A stretch of 40,187 nucleotides of DNA from Phycisphaerae bacterium (GTDB taxonomy: Bacteria > Planctomycetota > Phycisphaerae > UBA1845): NCBI GenBank assembly GCA_030429365.1, contig JAUIEW010000014.1, positions 1 through 40,187 of the forward strand, read 5' to 3'. Positions 1 to 8,141 of the stretch are shown one piece after another (positions within the stretch are counted from its first letter, which is position 1; each line of letters opens with the position of its first letter). A model generated the notes under the pieces. That model did no database searches and had not been told where the DNA came from. It saw only the letters and a program-made list of their open reading frames with translations. A program made the position numbers and the translations under genes.

Positions 1-2
1 TG

Positions 3-347
3 GAAAAGTCGACGCGCAACAAGAATCCCTCTGCCGAGTTGGTCAACCATTCCATTGGTTTTTGGAAGGACTCGCTCTCAATTCTCGCTCCAAAGCATAT
101 CGTCGCATGTGGCGCGAAAGCTCGAAAAATCCTCGAGTCAATACAAGGGACATGGAAACAGACTTGGCTTAAGTCGCCTTCCCCTCTCATGCTCTCACGT
201 GTTTCTGGAATGTTTCCGGAGAGTGATCTGCTAGCGAGGTTTCCTGAAGTGGAACAAGTGGCGCAAGCCCATCCTGAATGGCTCCAGAAATTCCGGCAGA
301 ATAAGATATTCTTTGCCTGTCACGCCGTTTGTGTGGCCAAGAGTTGA
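3..347 (+). CDS. Hypothetical protein, 5' end outside the window; possibly UDG-fold-like
   Basis: The reading frame is open from the window edge to a TGA at 345-347, so the true start lies upstream. I do not recognise the family with certainty. A stretch reading LAPKHIVACGAKA followed by SPSP some 30 residues later resembles the C-terminal half of uracil-DNA-glycosylase-fold proteins, in which a hydrophobic strand ends in a Gly-x-x-Ala segment and a later (H)PSP motif contacts DNA. That comparison is by eye only. The base composition is more AT-rich than the rest of the window. A protein-like reading continues in another frame just after position 305, so the gene may be frameshifted (see the pseudogene entry). 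Confidence 0.45.
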   Translation, partial: EKSTRNKNPSAELVNHSIGFWKDSLSILAPKHIVACGAKARKILESIQGTWKQTWLKSPSPLMLSRVSGMFPESDLLARFPEVEQVAQAHPEWLQKFRQNKIFFACHAVCVAKS

Positions 348-475
348 ATGATTTTATAGTGGGCATTGAACAGCGGATTAAGGCAGGACAATTACCAATC
401 TTTCGTGTCCCCATTTTCCCAAACTGGCCAAAATTGAGCCCAGGTGGTTCTCGATCATTTGTGCCTACTCTTTGA
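305..475 (+). pseudogene. Possible frameshifted 3' continuation of the first gene
   Basis: Frame 2 is open from 305 to the TGA at 473-475, overlapping the end of the first gene. It reads like real protein: an amphipathic stretch (VGIEQRIKAGQLPIF) followed by a proline- and aromatic-rich tail (NWPKLSPGG, then SRSFVPTL). It has no plausible start of its own. A one-base indel near 300-330 would join it to the upstream frame and give a longer C-terminus. Either the gene is decaying or the assembly has an indel here. I infer continuity only from the quality of the translation and the lack of any other gene between 348 and 512. Confidence 0.35.
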
Positions 476-512
476 AACGGATTACGAGCGACTTAATTGC
501 GGAGAACGACAG

Positions 513-902
513 ATGGGCAGTCTTCCTTCTGGGGCTGAGTTGGCGCGGCCTTTTTTGCCTTCTATCGACTTTGACTTGTCGATGGCGTTTTATGAGGCGC
601 TTGGGTTTGAGGTGCTTTTGCGTGATGAGGTTGGCATCTTCGCGGTTGGGGCTGGCGGGTTTATCTTGCAGCGGTTCTATCAGAAAGAGTGGGCTGAGAA
701 TTTCATGATGCAGCTCATGGTGGACGACCTCGATGCGTGGTGGGCGCACATCGAACGTCTGGATTTACCGGGCCGGTTTGGCGTTCAGCCGCCCAAGCCG
801 CCGGCGATGCAGCCATGGGGTTTGCGTGTCGCGTATGTTTATGACCCGTGCGGTGTTCTCTGGCACGTGACACAGCGGCTCGACGGGGCGGTTCAGGATT
901 GA
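513..902 (+). CDS. VOC-family (glyoxalase/bleomycin-resistance-like) protein
   Basis: A 129-residue protein, the usual length of a single two-module VOC protein. The N-terminal module has the typical LPSIDFDLSMAFYEALGFE pattern (about 15-33), in which a strand leads to a helix and then a GF turn. The C-terminal module ends in DPCGVLWHV (111-119), the usual 'D-P-x-G-x-x-(W/H)' closing strand of the family. Family members bind a metal and act as lyases, dioxygenases or drug-binding proteins. The residues here do not identify the substrate. The ATG at 513 is chosen because GGAG lies 8 nt upstream (501-504); an upstream GTG at 444 would add 23 residues that do not look like this family. It stands alone, followed by a REP palindrome. 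Confidence 0.75.
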   Translation: MGSLPSGAELARPFLPSIDFDLSMAFYEALGFEVLLRDEVGIFAVGAGGFILQRFYQKEWAENFMMQLMVDDLDAWWAHIERLDLPGRFGVQPPKPPAMQPWGLRVAYVYDPCGVLWHVTQRLDGAVQD

Positions 903-964
903 GTGGTTGCGATGTTTCTTGCGATGGTGATGGCCTTGCTCTTGTTGTGGTGATGTTTGCTTCT

Positions 965-991
965 GGATTCCCGCCTGCGCGGGAATGACGG
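965..991. repeat. REP-like 27-bp palindromic repeat, copy 1
   Basis: GGATTCCCGC-CTG-CGCGGGAATGACGG forms a hairpin with a GATTCCCGC/GCGGGAAT-type stem. The same 27 bases occur, inverted, at 11718-11744 and 34521-34547 without a mismatch. Sequences of this kind are widespread intergenic REP elements, usually spread by REP-associated transposases. No such transposase is in this window. Here it lies between a VOC gene and the 3' end of the opposing phosphoesterase gene. Confidence 0.85.
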
Positions 992-1009
992 CTTGGGGGG
1001 ATTCGGAAT

Positions 1010-1435
1010 TCATTTCTTACTTCTAGGGCGCCAGGTCCATTGGTTGTCGTTGGTACCTCGTAGTTCGTATTGGCCGACTAGTTTCCTTCCCTTTAGTTCT
1101 ATGATCCAGTTGGTGGCGGTTGATTCTCTTACGACGCACGTGCCGCTTTCGATTTGTTGGACTTGGCCGCGGTTTTGGCTTACTGGGCCTTCGTATTCCA
1201 GGTAGGCTTTTCGATGGTCGGCGATGCGCTTGGCTTGAATTTCTGAATTTGAGTTTTGCGTCGGGTTTTCAAGGAGTTGCCAGGTGGCCAGCGTTTCGGC
1301 TTGTTCGATCATGAAGTCCCAATGTTCTTTGAATTGATGATCCTTCTGCTCGCCGTCGCCTTGGTGGTGGTGTAGTATAACGAAGCGAACACGCATCGGT
1401 GTTTGGGCGTCCTTGTTGTTGTGCGCTGTGTTCAT
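1010..1435 (-). CDS. Stand-alone LigD-type 3'-phosphoesterase domain protein
   Basis: A 141-residue protein resembling the N-terminal 3'-phosphoesterase domain of the NHEJ ligase LigD, which trims 3'-phosphates and ribonucleotides at DNA breaks. The matching features are RFVILHHH (17-24), then HWDFMIE (38-44) in place of the family's HYDxRLE, then DHRKAYLEYEGPVS (73-86) and a following RG turn. No ligase or polymerase domain is attached, as in the single-domain phosphoesterases found in several bacteria and archaea. The start is uncertain: ATGs at 1498, 1435 and 1396 are in frame, and none has a clear Shine-Dalgarno at good spacing. I use 1435, which leaves about 16 residues before the conserved strand. 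The gene is divergent from the TPR lipoprotein. Activity is inferred from the family. Confidence 0.7.
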   Translation of the reverse strand: MNTAHNNKDAQTPMRVRFVILHHHQGDGEQKDHQFKEHWDFMIEQAETLATWQLLENPTQNSNSEIQAKRIADHRKAYLEYEGPVSQNRGQVQQIESGTCVVRESTATNWIIELKGRKLVGQYELRGTNDNQWTWRPRSKK

Positions 1436-1540
1436 GGGCGACTTGTGCTCAACGGGCGTGCTTTGCGGTGCCTGCGAATTCCTTGGGCGGTATCGCATCC
1501 TGCAAACATCGGGCGTTGGTTTGAATCAGGGGGCAATCTC

Positions 1541-2245
1541 ATGCAATCCACAATTTCTCGACGAATCGTTTGGGGCCTGTCGGTTTCACTGTTCAGTTTA
1601 ACCATCGTGTCCGGGTGCGGTCCAACGTACAAGGAACTGCGCATCGAGGGGCAGAACCAATTCGCCCTGGATCGGTACGGGACGGCTCGCCGGTTGTTTG
1701 AAGAAGCCCACCTCAAATCGCCGGAAGATCCGGAAAACCTCCACGACATCGCCGCGTGTTGCGTGATGCAGGCGAAGGCGCAGTTGAAGGAAGGCAATCC
1801 GGCAGCGGCTGAGCGCGATCTGGATCGGGCGATCGATTTCTACAATCGGGCGATCAACGCCCATCCGGGTTTCAAGCCGGCGCTGATAGGCAAGAATCGG
1901 GCGTTGGAGTTGAAGGGCCAAACGGAGGAGGCGTTGCGGTCGGCGCATTGGGCGGCAAAGTATGTCGGTCCATCGGCGGATCAGTACGTTTTCCTCGCCA
2001 ACGAATACGAGCGGCGGGGCGATCTCGATACGGCTCTGCTGCATTACCGTCAGGCGCGGGCGATGGAACCGAACAATGCCAACGTCCACAAGGGGCTCGG
2101 TATGTTGCATCACAAAGCCGGTCGGCACGACTTGGCCGTCAAATCGCTGCATCGGTCGCTCGAATTGAACCCCAGCCAGCAGGACGTCGTCGAAATGCTG
2201 CGCGAAATGGGCGAGTCGGTTCCGAGCGTGGAGTATGGGCCGTAA
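1541..2245 (+). CDS. TPR-repeat lipoprotein
   Basis: A 234-residue exported lipoprotein. It starts with a basic N-region, a hydrophobic stretch and a lipobox ending VSGC, with Cys26 as the predicted lipidated residue. The rest consists of tetratricopeptide repeats from about residue 40: helices with the W/L-G-Y-A-F-P spacing, for example the units around AERDLDRAIDFYNRAINAHP and GDLDTALLHYRQARAMEP. TPR lipoproteins usually act as scaffolds at the envelope; the partner cannot be read here. The ATG at 1541 is preceded by AGGGGG (1528-1533), and upstream codons in frame do not look like protein. A palindromic repeat follows the gene, and asnB lies beyond it on the same strand. Confidence 0.85.
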   Translation: MQSTISRRIVWGLSVSLFSLTIVSGCGPTYKELRIEGQNQFALDRYGTARRLFEEAHLKSPEDPENLHDIAACCVMQAKAQLKEGNPAAAERDLDRAIDFYNRAINAHPGFKPALIGKNRALELKGQTEEALRSAHWAAKYVGPSADQYVFLANEYERRGDLDTALLHYRQARAMEPNNANVHKGLGMLHHKAGRHDLAVKSLHRSLELNPSQQDVVEMLREMGESVPSVEYGP

Positions 2246-2277
2246 TGCCGCGAGGCGTTTGACGGCGAGAGGTCGTT

Positions 2278-2342
2278 GTAGGGTGGGCCGTGCCCACCGC
2301 CGTTCGCAGGTTTAACGACATGGTGGGCACGGCCCACCCTAC
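2278..2342. repeat. Long-arm palindromic repeat family A, copy 1
   Basis: Two 21-bp arms (2278-2298 and 2322-2342) are perfect reverse complements, starting GTAGGGTGGGCCGTGCCC, around a 23-nt loop. The same element, with identical arms and a similar loop (GC[C/A]GTTCGCA...GACAT), is at 30141-30204. It would form a very stable hairpin in RNA and could act as a terminator or mRNA stabiliser between the lipoprotein gene and asnB. It codes for nothing and has no target-site duplication that I can see. Confidence 0.9.
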
Positions 2343-2432
2343 GCTGTCGCTGGCCAATTGTTTCATCGTGGAAACGTGGTCAACTTCGCGCGAAGACTCG
2401 ATCAATTCTCTTGCGGCTGATACCCTTCGCAT

Positions 2433-4346
2433 ATGTGCGGGATTTCCGGGATCATCGATTATTCGGGCGCGGTTATCGACAAGTCCGTTTTGGAGCGGGC
2501 GTGCGCGACGATGCGCCACCGCGGTCCTGATGATTTCGGCACGTGGCAAAGTACTGACGACGCGATGTCGATCGGGCTGGCTGCGGTGCGGCTTGCGGTC
2601 GTCGATCCCACCCCTCAAGGGCATCAACCCTTCATCTATCAAAACCGCTGGGTGCTGGTCTTCAATGGTGAAGTGTACAACCATCGGACGCTTCGCGGTG
2701 AGCTGGAGCGCGAAGGTTGCCGGTTCGAGACGCAAACCGATACGGAAGTGGTGGCCGCAGCATGCGCGACATGGGGAATCGAAGCGTTGCGGCGATTCAA
2801 CGGCATGTGGGGGTTGTGTTTCTTCGATCGCGAGGACGGCAGGGGATTTCTGGCGCGCGATCGATTTGGGATCAAGCCAATCGTCTATGCGAACGACGGG
2901 TCGCGGACTTATTTCGCCAGCGAATCGCAGACGCTGCGGGGGCTTGGGGATTGGGATCGCGGTGTGGATACGCAGTCGCTGCTGCACTACGTGCGGTTTG
3001 GGTTTACCGCCCCGGATGCATCGATCTATCGAAACGCGCGACGACTTTCGCCCGGTGGTTACCTCGAATTCGATCGGCAGGGCGTTCGTGCGCCGCAGCG
3101 GTACTACGCGCCGGTGGCCGAAGCCAAGCGCGGTGCGTCGGCTGACTATGGTGATGCATGCGCCAACGTGCGGCGCGGGATTTTTCAATCGGTGGCGCGG
3201 CGACGGCATGCGGATGTTCCGCTGGGGGCGTTTCTTTCCGGAGGAATCGATTCATCGATCATCGCGACGCACCTAGCCGAGTGCACTCCGGGCAAAATAG
3301 CGACGTTTTCGGTCGGGTATGCGGGCCAGCGTGCATACGACGAATCCAGTTACGCGCGGCAGATGGCCAACCACATCGGCAGCGATCATCACGAACTATC
3401 GGTGACAGCCGACGACGTCATCACGCTGATTCCGCAACTTCTCGATCACTTGGGTGAGCCGTTCTTTGACAGCTCGCTGATTCCGACGGCGATGGTGTCG
3501 CAGTTGGCGCGCAAGCACGTGACGGTGTGCCTGTCGGGCGACGGTGCGGACGAGTTGTTTGGCGGGTATTGGCGGTATTTGGGGCACGATTCGCTGCACA
3601 TGTACGACCGTATACCGGCGATGATTCGACGGCGCGTGATCGAACCGCTCTTGGCGTTGGGGCCAAGGTCGAAGCGGTCGGTGATGGGCCGGCGTCTGGG
3701 GCAGATGCGAAAGCTCTTGTGGGCGTCGACCGCATCGATGCAGGCAAGGCACCTGGCGTGGTCGCAGATTCTTTCGCGCGATGCGATGGGCGTCATTGAT
3801 TCCAAAAGTGTCACGGATCTGACACTCAAGCATGCGTATCAGCAGATCGAGGCGTTGGCCGGCGGTTTCGCGGACGGAGATTTGAATCAAATTCTCGCAT
3901 TCGATCTGCAGTATTCGCTGCCGGCAGACATGCTGCACAAGATGGATATCGCGAGCATGCGGCATTCGCTGGAGGTGCGCACGCCGTTTCTCGATCACGA
4001 GTTGGTCGAGTATGTGTTGGGACTGCCCGCGCGGTTCAAGGTGTCGCGGGGGTTGCGCAAGCGGCTGCTTGTCGATGCGTATCGCGATGTGATTCCAGAT
4101 GCGATTCTTGATCGCGGGAAAATGGGCTTTGAGGTTCCGGTTGGCGAGTTCTTCCGGCGCGAACTGCGCGAGATGTTTTTGGACACGGTGACGCGCGAGC
4201 GGCTTGACGGGTTCGGCGTGTTTGACTCGGGGGCGGTTTTGAAGCTTTACGACGACCATTGTGCGTTTCGCGGTGAGTACACCGACCTGCTCTTTGCGAT
4301 TTTATCGCTGTGTTGGTGGCAGATGCGCGGTGGGGCGACTGGCTGA
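2433..4346 (+). CDS. asnB: Asparagine synthase, glutamine-hydrolysing (AsnB type)
   Basis: A 637-residue two-domain enzyme. The N-terminal class-II glutamine amidotransferase domain begins MCGISGI with Cys2 as nucleophile, and has RHRGPDD (29-34), FNGEVYN (77-83) and TDTE (102-105). The C-terminal synthetase domain carries the PPi-loop SGGIDSS (269-275) and then the DGADELFGGY segment. It adenylates aspartate, or another carboxylate, and transfers ammonia from glutamine. This length and an isolated copy beside envelope-polysaccharide genes are typical of the AsnB paralogues found in exopolysaccharide and PEP-CTERM/exosortase loci, where they may amidate a sugar acid instead of making free asparagine. 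That role is inference. The ATG at 2433 is fixed by Cys2. Upstream lies a palindromic repeat. Confidence 0.93.
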   Translation: MCGISGIIDYSGAVIDKSVLERACATMRHRGPDDFGTWQSTDDAMSIGLAAVRLAVVDPTPQGHQPFIYQNRWVLVFNGEVYNHRTLRGELEREGCRFETQTDTEVVAAACATWGIEALRRFNGMWGLCFFDREDGRGFLARDRFGIKPIVYANDGSRTYFASESQTLRGLGDWDRGVDTQSLLHYVRFGFTAPDASIYRNARRLSPGGYLEFDRQGVRAPQRYYAPVAEAKRGASADYGDACANVRRGIFQSVARRRHADVPLGAFLSGGIDSSIIATHLAECTPGKIATFSVGYAGQRAYDESSYARQMANHIGSDHHELSVTADDVITLIPQLLDHLGEPFFDSSLIPTAMVSQLARKHVTVCLSGDGADELFGGYWRYLGHDSLHMYDRIPAMIRRRVIEPLLALGPRSKRSVMGRRLGQMRKLLWASTASMQARHLAWSQILSRDAMGVIDSKSVTDLTLKHAYQQIEALAGGFADGDLNQILAFDLQYSLPADMLHKMDIASMRHSLEVRTPFLDHELVEYVLGLPARFKVSRGLRKRLLVDAYRDVIPDAILDRGKMGFEVPVGEFFRRELREMFLDTVTRERLDGFGVFDSGAVLKLYDDHCAFRGEYTDLLFAILSLCWWQMRGGATG

Positions 4347-4369
4347 TTTTCGCAATCGCGGCGAAGCTC

Positions 4370-4375
4370 TATAAT
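4370..4375 (+). promoter_or_regulatory. Candidate -10 box for the pduO gene
   Basis: A perfect TATAAT lies 44 nt before the pduO start, giving a predicted leader of about 38 nt. No convincing -35 lies 17 nt upstream (TTTTCG), so the promoter is probably weak or needs an activator. The 73-bp gap after asnB is too short for a cobalamin riboswitch. Confidence 0.4.
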
Positions 4376-4419
4376 GGTTGGATTGCAGTCGAATCACCGC
4401 ATAACTGGGCAGGGCGTTC

Positions 4420-4965
4420 ATGAAGATTTACACCAAAACGGGCGACGATGGGAATACCGGATTGATCGGCGGCGCGCGCGTTCCGAAGGATCATGCCCGG
4501 GTGTCGTGCTATGGCGCGGTCGATGAACTCAACGCCTCGATTGGGTGGGCTGTCGTCGCGTGTGATGTCGCGCAGTGGTGCGAAGAACTCCAGCAGATTC
4601 AAAACGACTTGTTCGTGCTTGGCACCGAGTTGGCAACCGCCGACGGCGATAAGATGATGCTGGCATTGGATGGCGACGCGGCGCTCCGGCTGGAATCGCA
4701 GTTGGATGCGATCATGGCCGACGTGGAACCGCTCAAGAATTTCGTGTTACCCGGTGGGTGCGAGTTGGCCGCCCGGTTTCACGTCGCGCGCACGGTTTGC
4801 CGACGGGCCGAACGCGAAGTGGTTGGGTTGGCTGCCCAATCGTCAGTGTCGCCCACGGCGATCGTTTATCTGAATCGTCTGAGTGATTTGTTGTTTGCCT
4901 ATTCATTGGGTGCGAACCATCGAGCTGGCGTCGCCAACGTCATTTGGAATGCGCCCAAGGCATAA
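4420..4965 (+). CDS. pduO: Cob(I)alamin adenosyltransferase, PduO type
   Basis: A 181-residue PduO-type ATP:cob(I)alamin adenosyltransferase, which makes adenosylcobalamin. The N-terminal ATP site YTKTGDDGNTGLIGG spans 4-18. DELN (35-38), LPGG (110-113), RTVCRRAERE (124-133) and YLNRLSDLLF (150-159) are all family signatures, and the length is normal for the bacterial single-domain form. The enzyme is a cytoplasmic trimer with active sites between subunits. Its product is the cofactor of the acyl-CoA mutase encoded at 18656-20254 on the other strand, so a functional link is likely although the genes are not in one operon. The start is supported by GGGCAGGG upstream. A TATAAT box precedes it. 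Confidence 0.95.
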   Translation: MKIYTKTGDDGNTGLIGGARVPKDHARVSCYGAVDELNASIGWAVVACDVAQWCEELQQIQNDLFVLGTELATADGDKMMLALDGDAALRLESQLDAIMADVEPLKNFVLPGGCELAARFHVARTVCRRAEREVVGLAAQSSVSPTAIVYLNRLSDLLFAYSLGANHRAGVANVIWNAPKA

Positions 4966-5004
4966 AAGCGTTTCCTCTATCCGCAAGAATCGTAGAGTGA
5001 ATTC

Positions 5005-8000
5005 ATGTCGCGTTTGATTCGCATCGTCAATCCCAATGAATTGAAGCCTGTGCATGTCGTGATGTTGGCGCTTGTGGCGCTGGCGCTCGCAGGCAACTGT
5101 CTGCTGACCAGTGCCGGAAAACCGAGCGTGCTGCAAGATGGAGCCAACGCCTGGCCGCCCAATTCTCTGCTGCTCGCGATTGTTGAAATCCTCGACTTGC
5201 AATACGCCCAGCCAACCCCCAACGGCATCGCGATCAAATCGTTGATTGCGGGGACGGCGGCTGGCGTTGCGATCATTGTGGCTGCGTTTGGCCTTCTGTT
5301 TCGCGTGCGAAGTCGCGACGAAGCCACCGACGATGACGCAGTGATCGCCCTTGATGGTGAAAGTTCGGAAGGGGCCGAACAATCCGATTCGCAAGGACGC
5401 ACCAAGAAGCACATCGACCCCATTCTCGCCTCGCAGGTTTTGATGCTCCTTTATCTGGGGTGGGCATTTGCAGCGACGCTTTGGTCCAATGCGCCGGGGT
5501 TTGCATTTGGCGGGGCTGTTTCTATGGGGATTCATTTGACTTGGGCGTTTGCCTTGGCGTTTTGTTTGAATCGTCGGGCGGCGGTGATCTCCGGACACAT
5601 CCTGATGGGCGTGTTGGTGCTGACCGGCGGGTTGGCATGCTGGTATTTCTATGAGCGGAATTCGATCCTGCGGGCGGCGTATCCGATCGGCAACGCGTTG
5701 TTCTTAGCCGCATGTCTGATCCCTGGCGTGCTCATTGCGATTTCGTTTGTTTTGCGCGGGTTCGCAGCCATACGAAATCAGCAGACGGCGCGCGGTTTGC
5801 TGACGATCCTGGTTTTTGCGCTTGGATGCGCGTTGATCTTGTGGGCGTTTTATCTCACCCGTTCGCGCGGTCCGGCGATCGCGTTGGGCTTGGGTGTGTT
5901 TGCGGTGTTCGCGTTTTCTGGCGGGCGCGATGTGAAGTTGATTGCGGCGGTGATGGGTGTCATCGGTATCGCGGTGGTTGGAATTTACTTCATAAACCAG
6001 CAGAACGCGCCGTCGGTCACCGGGCGCAGCCAATCGATGCGCGTCCGGATTTACACCTGGAATTACGCGATGGACCTGCTCGGCGAACGACCCATGACGG
6101 GGCATGGTCTCGGGGGTTACGCGCTGTTGGCCGACGGGTTGGCCAAGCAGGATGTGTTGAACGATCCGGAAGCGCTGGGAAGTCGCATCAGTCATGCGCA
6201 CGGTGAGTGGCTGGAGGTTGCGAGCGATCTTGGCGGCATCGGTCTGGTTCTTGTGTTGGGGGCACTTTTCCTGGCGATCTACGGCGCGACGAGTGTGATC
6301 CCGGAGATCGGTGAAGCGGCGCCGAGGTGGATGCTGATTGCGATGTGCTCGGCGCTTGGTGCGCTGATCGTGGAAGAATGCTTTGACGTTGGACTGCAAA
6401 TCAGCGGACTGCCTTTTGTGTTCTATACGGTGTTGGGTTTGGTGTGGGCGTTGGCCCGCCCGTTGCCGGATGCGGTGGTTTCGCATCTCGCGAGGCGGCA
6501 GCTCGTCGCCTGGCTGCTGGTGGTTGGCGCGGTTGTGTGTGGGGTCGGTGCGTTGGAGTATTCGCGGCGGGATTTTGTCGCAGCCCGTTCGCTGTATGAC
6601 GTTGAGGGCGCACTCACGGAGAGCGATTGGAACAAGGCGGCGCTCTTGGCAGACGCCGCCTACGAGGGGCGCTTGCGTCCGCAGCGCAAACTCGTCGCCT
6701 TGATCCAAAGAATCGCGGCGAAACTGTATATCGCAGAGCAGCACCAGATCAGATACATCCGGCGGCTGCGAATTCAGGGAAGTGCGGTTCAGCCCGATCC
6801 CGAACTGGACTTGCGTTTGCAAGCCGATCGTCATGCGTGCGAAGAAAGTCTCGCCGAAGCGCAGGCTGATATTGAGTTCACGCGGTCTATCGTCAGTAGC
6901 GAAATGGGCATCGGAATGCTCGAATTCAAACTCCGCACAATCCGGGCGGTTTTCGCCGAAATCGATGGACGACCTGAGGATGTCAAGCAGGAAGGTTTGT
7001 TGGCCGCCGAAGCGTTGGGCGCTCAACTTGAGCGGCAACCGTTTGAATCGGAACTCGCGACCAAATTCGTCATTGCGTCGATCGGGCGTTTGGATGTTTC
7101 GACGGCGATAGAAGTGTTGGCCCGTCCGCTGCGGTTGCGGATTGCCTCGGATAAATACATCCAAGCCATCGCGGTGTTGTTGGCAAATCCGGACGCGAAG
7201 TTGCAGGCGATGACTCGCATTGATCGTGAACTCGAGCCCACCGAAGACAAGGGCATTACCGATCGACTCGCATCCTGGTCGCCCGAGATTCTTCGCGTGG
7301 GGGCGGTCGCAGCCTATGTGCAAGGGATGCATGAGTCCGCGGTTAAATACCTGCGAGCGGCGGTTGCGCAGTACGAAGAAGCAGGGCATGCCAAAGAGCG
7401 CGTTTCGTTGATCGCGTATGCTGGGGCTTACGCGGAGTTGGCAGACGCACTCTTCTTGTCGCATCCGGACGATCCTCAGGAAGCGATCAAAGCGGCTGAG
7501 ACATCGCTCAACCTGGCGCCGAGGTCGCAGGATGGTCGCGCTCTCGTTGCTGCGCTTCGTGAACGGATGATGGCGTATCATCTTGCCGCAGACCATGAGT
7601 CGTTTGTGCGGGAGCGGTTGACCAGCCAGATGCCATCACTCAATGAAAGCGAACTCGATGCCGAGTTGGCCAACCGATACATGAAGATGTGCTACAGCGT
7701 GCTCGAACGTGCGTATGCCCGCGTGCCCTATAAGCTGAACCAGTGGAGTCAGCGGGCGTTGGCGTTGGATCCGGAGTCGGCTGCCAATTGGTTTTTGGCT
7801 GCGGATATCGCGATCCTGGTAGGCGACGAATCGCAGGTCGTTGAGCGCATCAATCGGGCGATTGAATTTGGCGGGGATGCCCAGGATGTCTATGCGATCG
7901 CGCTTCGGGCATCGAATACGTTGCCGAACAGTACCCTCATCGCCGGCATGCGCTCGCACATCGAGCGTGAGTTGGGCGTGACATCAGGCGCCGAAATCGC

Positions 8001-8115
8001 ACCAGGCGCCGAAACCGAGCCGGACGCAAATCCGCCTCCGTCCGACGAGGCCCCCAAGATCAACGAAGATCCGGTGGGCGGCGAACCCATCGTCGAAGAG
8101 CCGGCTGAGCCATAA
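5005..8115 (+). CDS. O-antigen ligase/polymerase-like membrane protein with a long C-terminal helical-repeat domain
   Basis: A 1036-residue protein in two parts. Residues 1-510 hold about ten or more hydrophobic segments and the Wzy_C/O-antigen-ligase signature. A periplasmic loop contains RIYTWNYAMDLL and GHGLGGY, then SHAHGEWLEVASDLGGIG around 396-413, including the His-x-His and Glu-Trp seen in the family. Residues about 525-1000 are soluble, rich in Ala, Leu and Glu, and look like TPR-type helical repeats. The last 40 residues are Pro/Glu/Ala-rich. Family members join or polymerise lipid-linked glycans at the outer face of the inner membrane. A Wzy domain followed by TPRs is also seen in protein O-glycosylation ligases. 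A 40-residue acidic insert (about 105-140) separates early membrane segments. The start has only a weak GAGTG upstream. Confidence 0.85.
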   Translation: MSRLIRIVNPNELKPVHVVMLALVALALAGNCLLTSAGKPSVLQDGANAWPPNSLLLAIVEILDLQYAQPTPNGIAIKSLIAGTAAGVAIIVAAFGLLFRVRSRDEATDDDAVIALDGESSEGAEQSDSQGRTKKHIDPILASQVLMLLYLGWAFAATLWSNAPGFAFGGAVSMGIHLTWAFALAFCLNRRAAVISGHILMGVLVLTGGLACWYFYERNSILRAAYPIGNALFLAACLIPGVLIAISFVLRGFAAIRNQQTARGLLTILVFALGCALILWAFYLTRSRGPAIALGLGVFAVFAFSGGRDVKLIAAVMGVIGIAVVGIYFINQQNAPSVTGRSQSMRVRIYTWNYAMDLLGERPMTGHGLGGYALLADGLAKQDVLNDPEALGSRISHAHGEWLEVASDLGGIGLVLVLGALFLAIYGATSVIPEIGEAAPRWMLIAMCSALGALIVEECFDVGLQISGLPFVFYTVLGLVWALARPLPDAVVSHLARRQLVAWLLVVGAVVCGVGALEYSRRDFVAARSLYDVEGALTESDWNKAALLADAAYEGRLRPQRKLVALIQRIAAKLYIAEQHQIRYIRRLRIQGSAVQPDPELDLRLQADRHACEESLAEAQADIEFTRSIVSSEMGIGMLEFKLRTIRAVFAEIDGRPEDVKQEGLLAAEALGAQLERQPFESELATKFVIASIGRLDVSTAIEVLARPLRLRIASDKYIQAIAVLLANPDAKLQAMTRIDRELEPTEDKGITDRLASWSPEILRVGAVAAYVQGMHESAVKYLRAAVAQYEEAGHAKERVSLIAYAGAYAELADALFLSHPDDPQEAIKAAETSLNLAPRSQDGRALVAALRERMMAYHLAADHESFVRERLTSQMPSLNESELDAELANRYMKMCYSVLERAYARVPYKLNQWSQRALALDPESAANWFLAADIAILVGDESQVVERINRAIEFGGDAQDVYAIALRASNTLPNSTLIAGMRSHIERELGVTSGAEIAPGAETEPDANPPPSDEAPKINEDPVGGEPIVEEPAEP

Positions 8116-8141
8116 TCGAAAATTCGCGGGCGGACTATGCC

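Noticed and set aside
2139-3209. A 356-codon minus-strand frame across the repeat and the start of asnB
   Set aside because: It runs through a palindromic repeat and opposes the conserved amidotransferase domain, so it is a shadow.
4347-4419. Cobalamin riboswitch in front of pduO
   Set aside because: The gap is only 73 bp and has no B12-box-like sequence; a B12 riboswitch needs about 200 nt.
5704-7596. A 630-codon open frame on the minus strand opposite the O-antigen-ligase-like gene
   Set aside because: It is very rich in Arg, His and Gln, has no domain logic and lies wholly under a well-supported membrane protein. It is a shadow of high-GC codon use.
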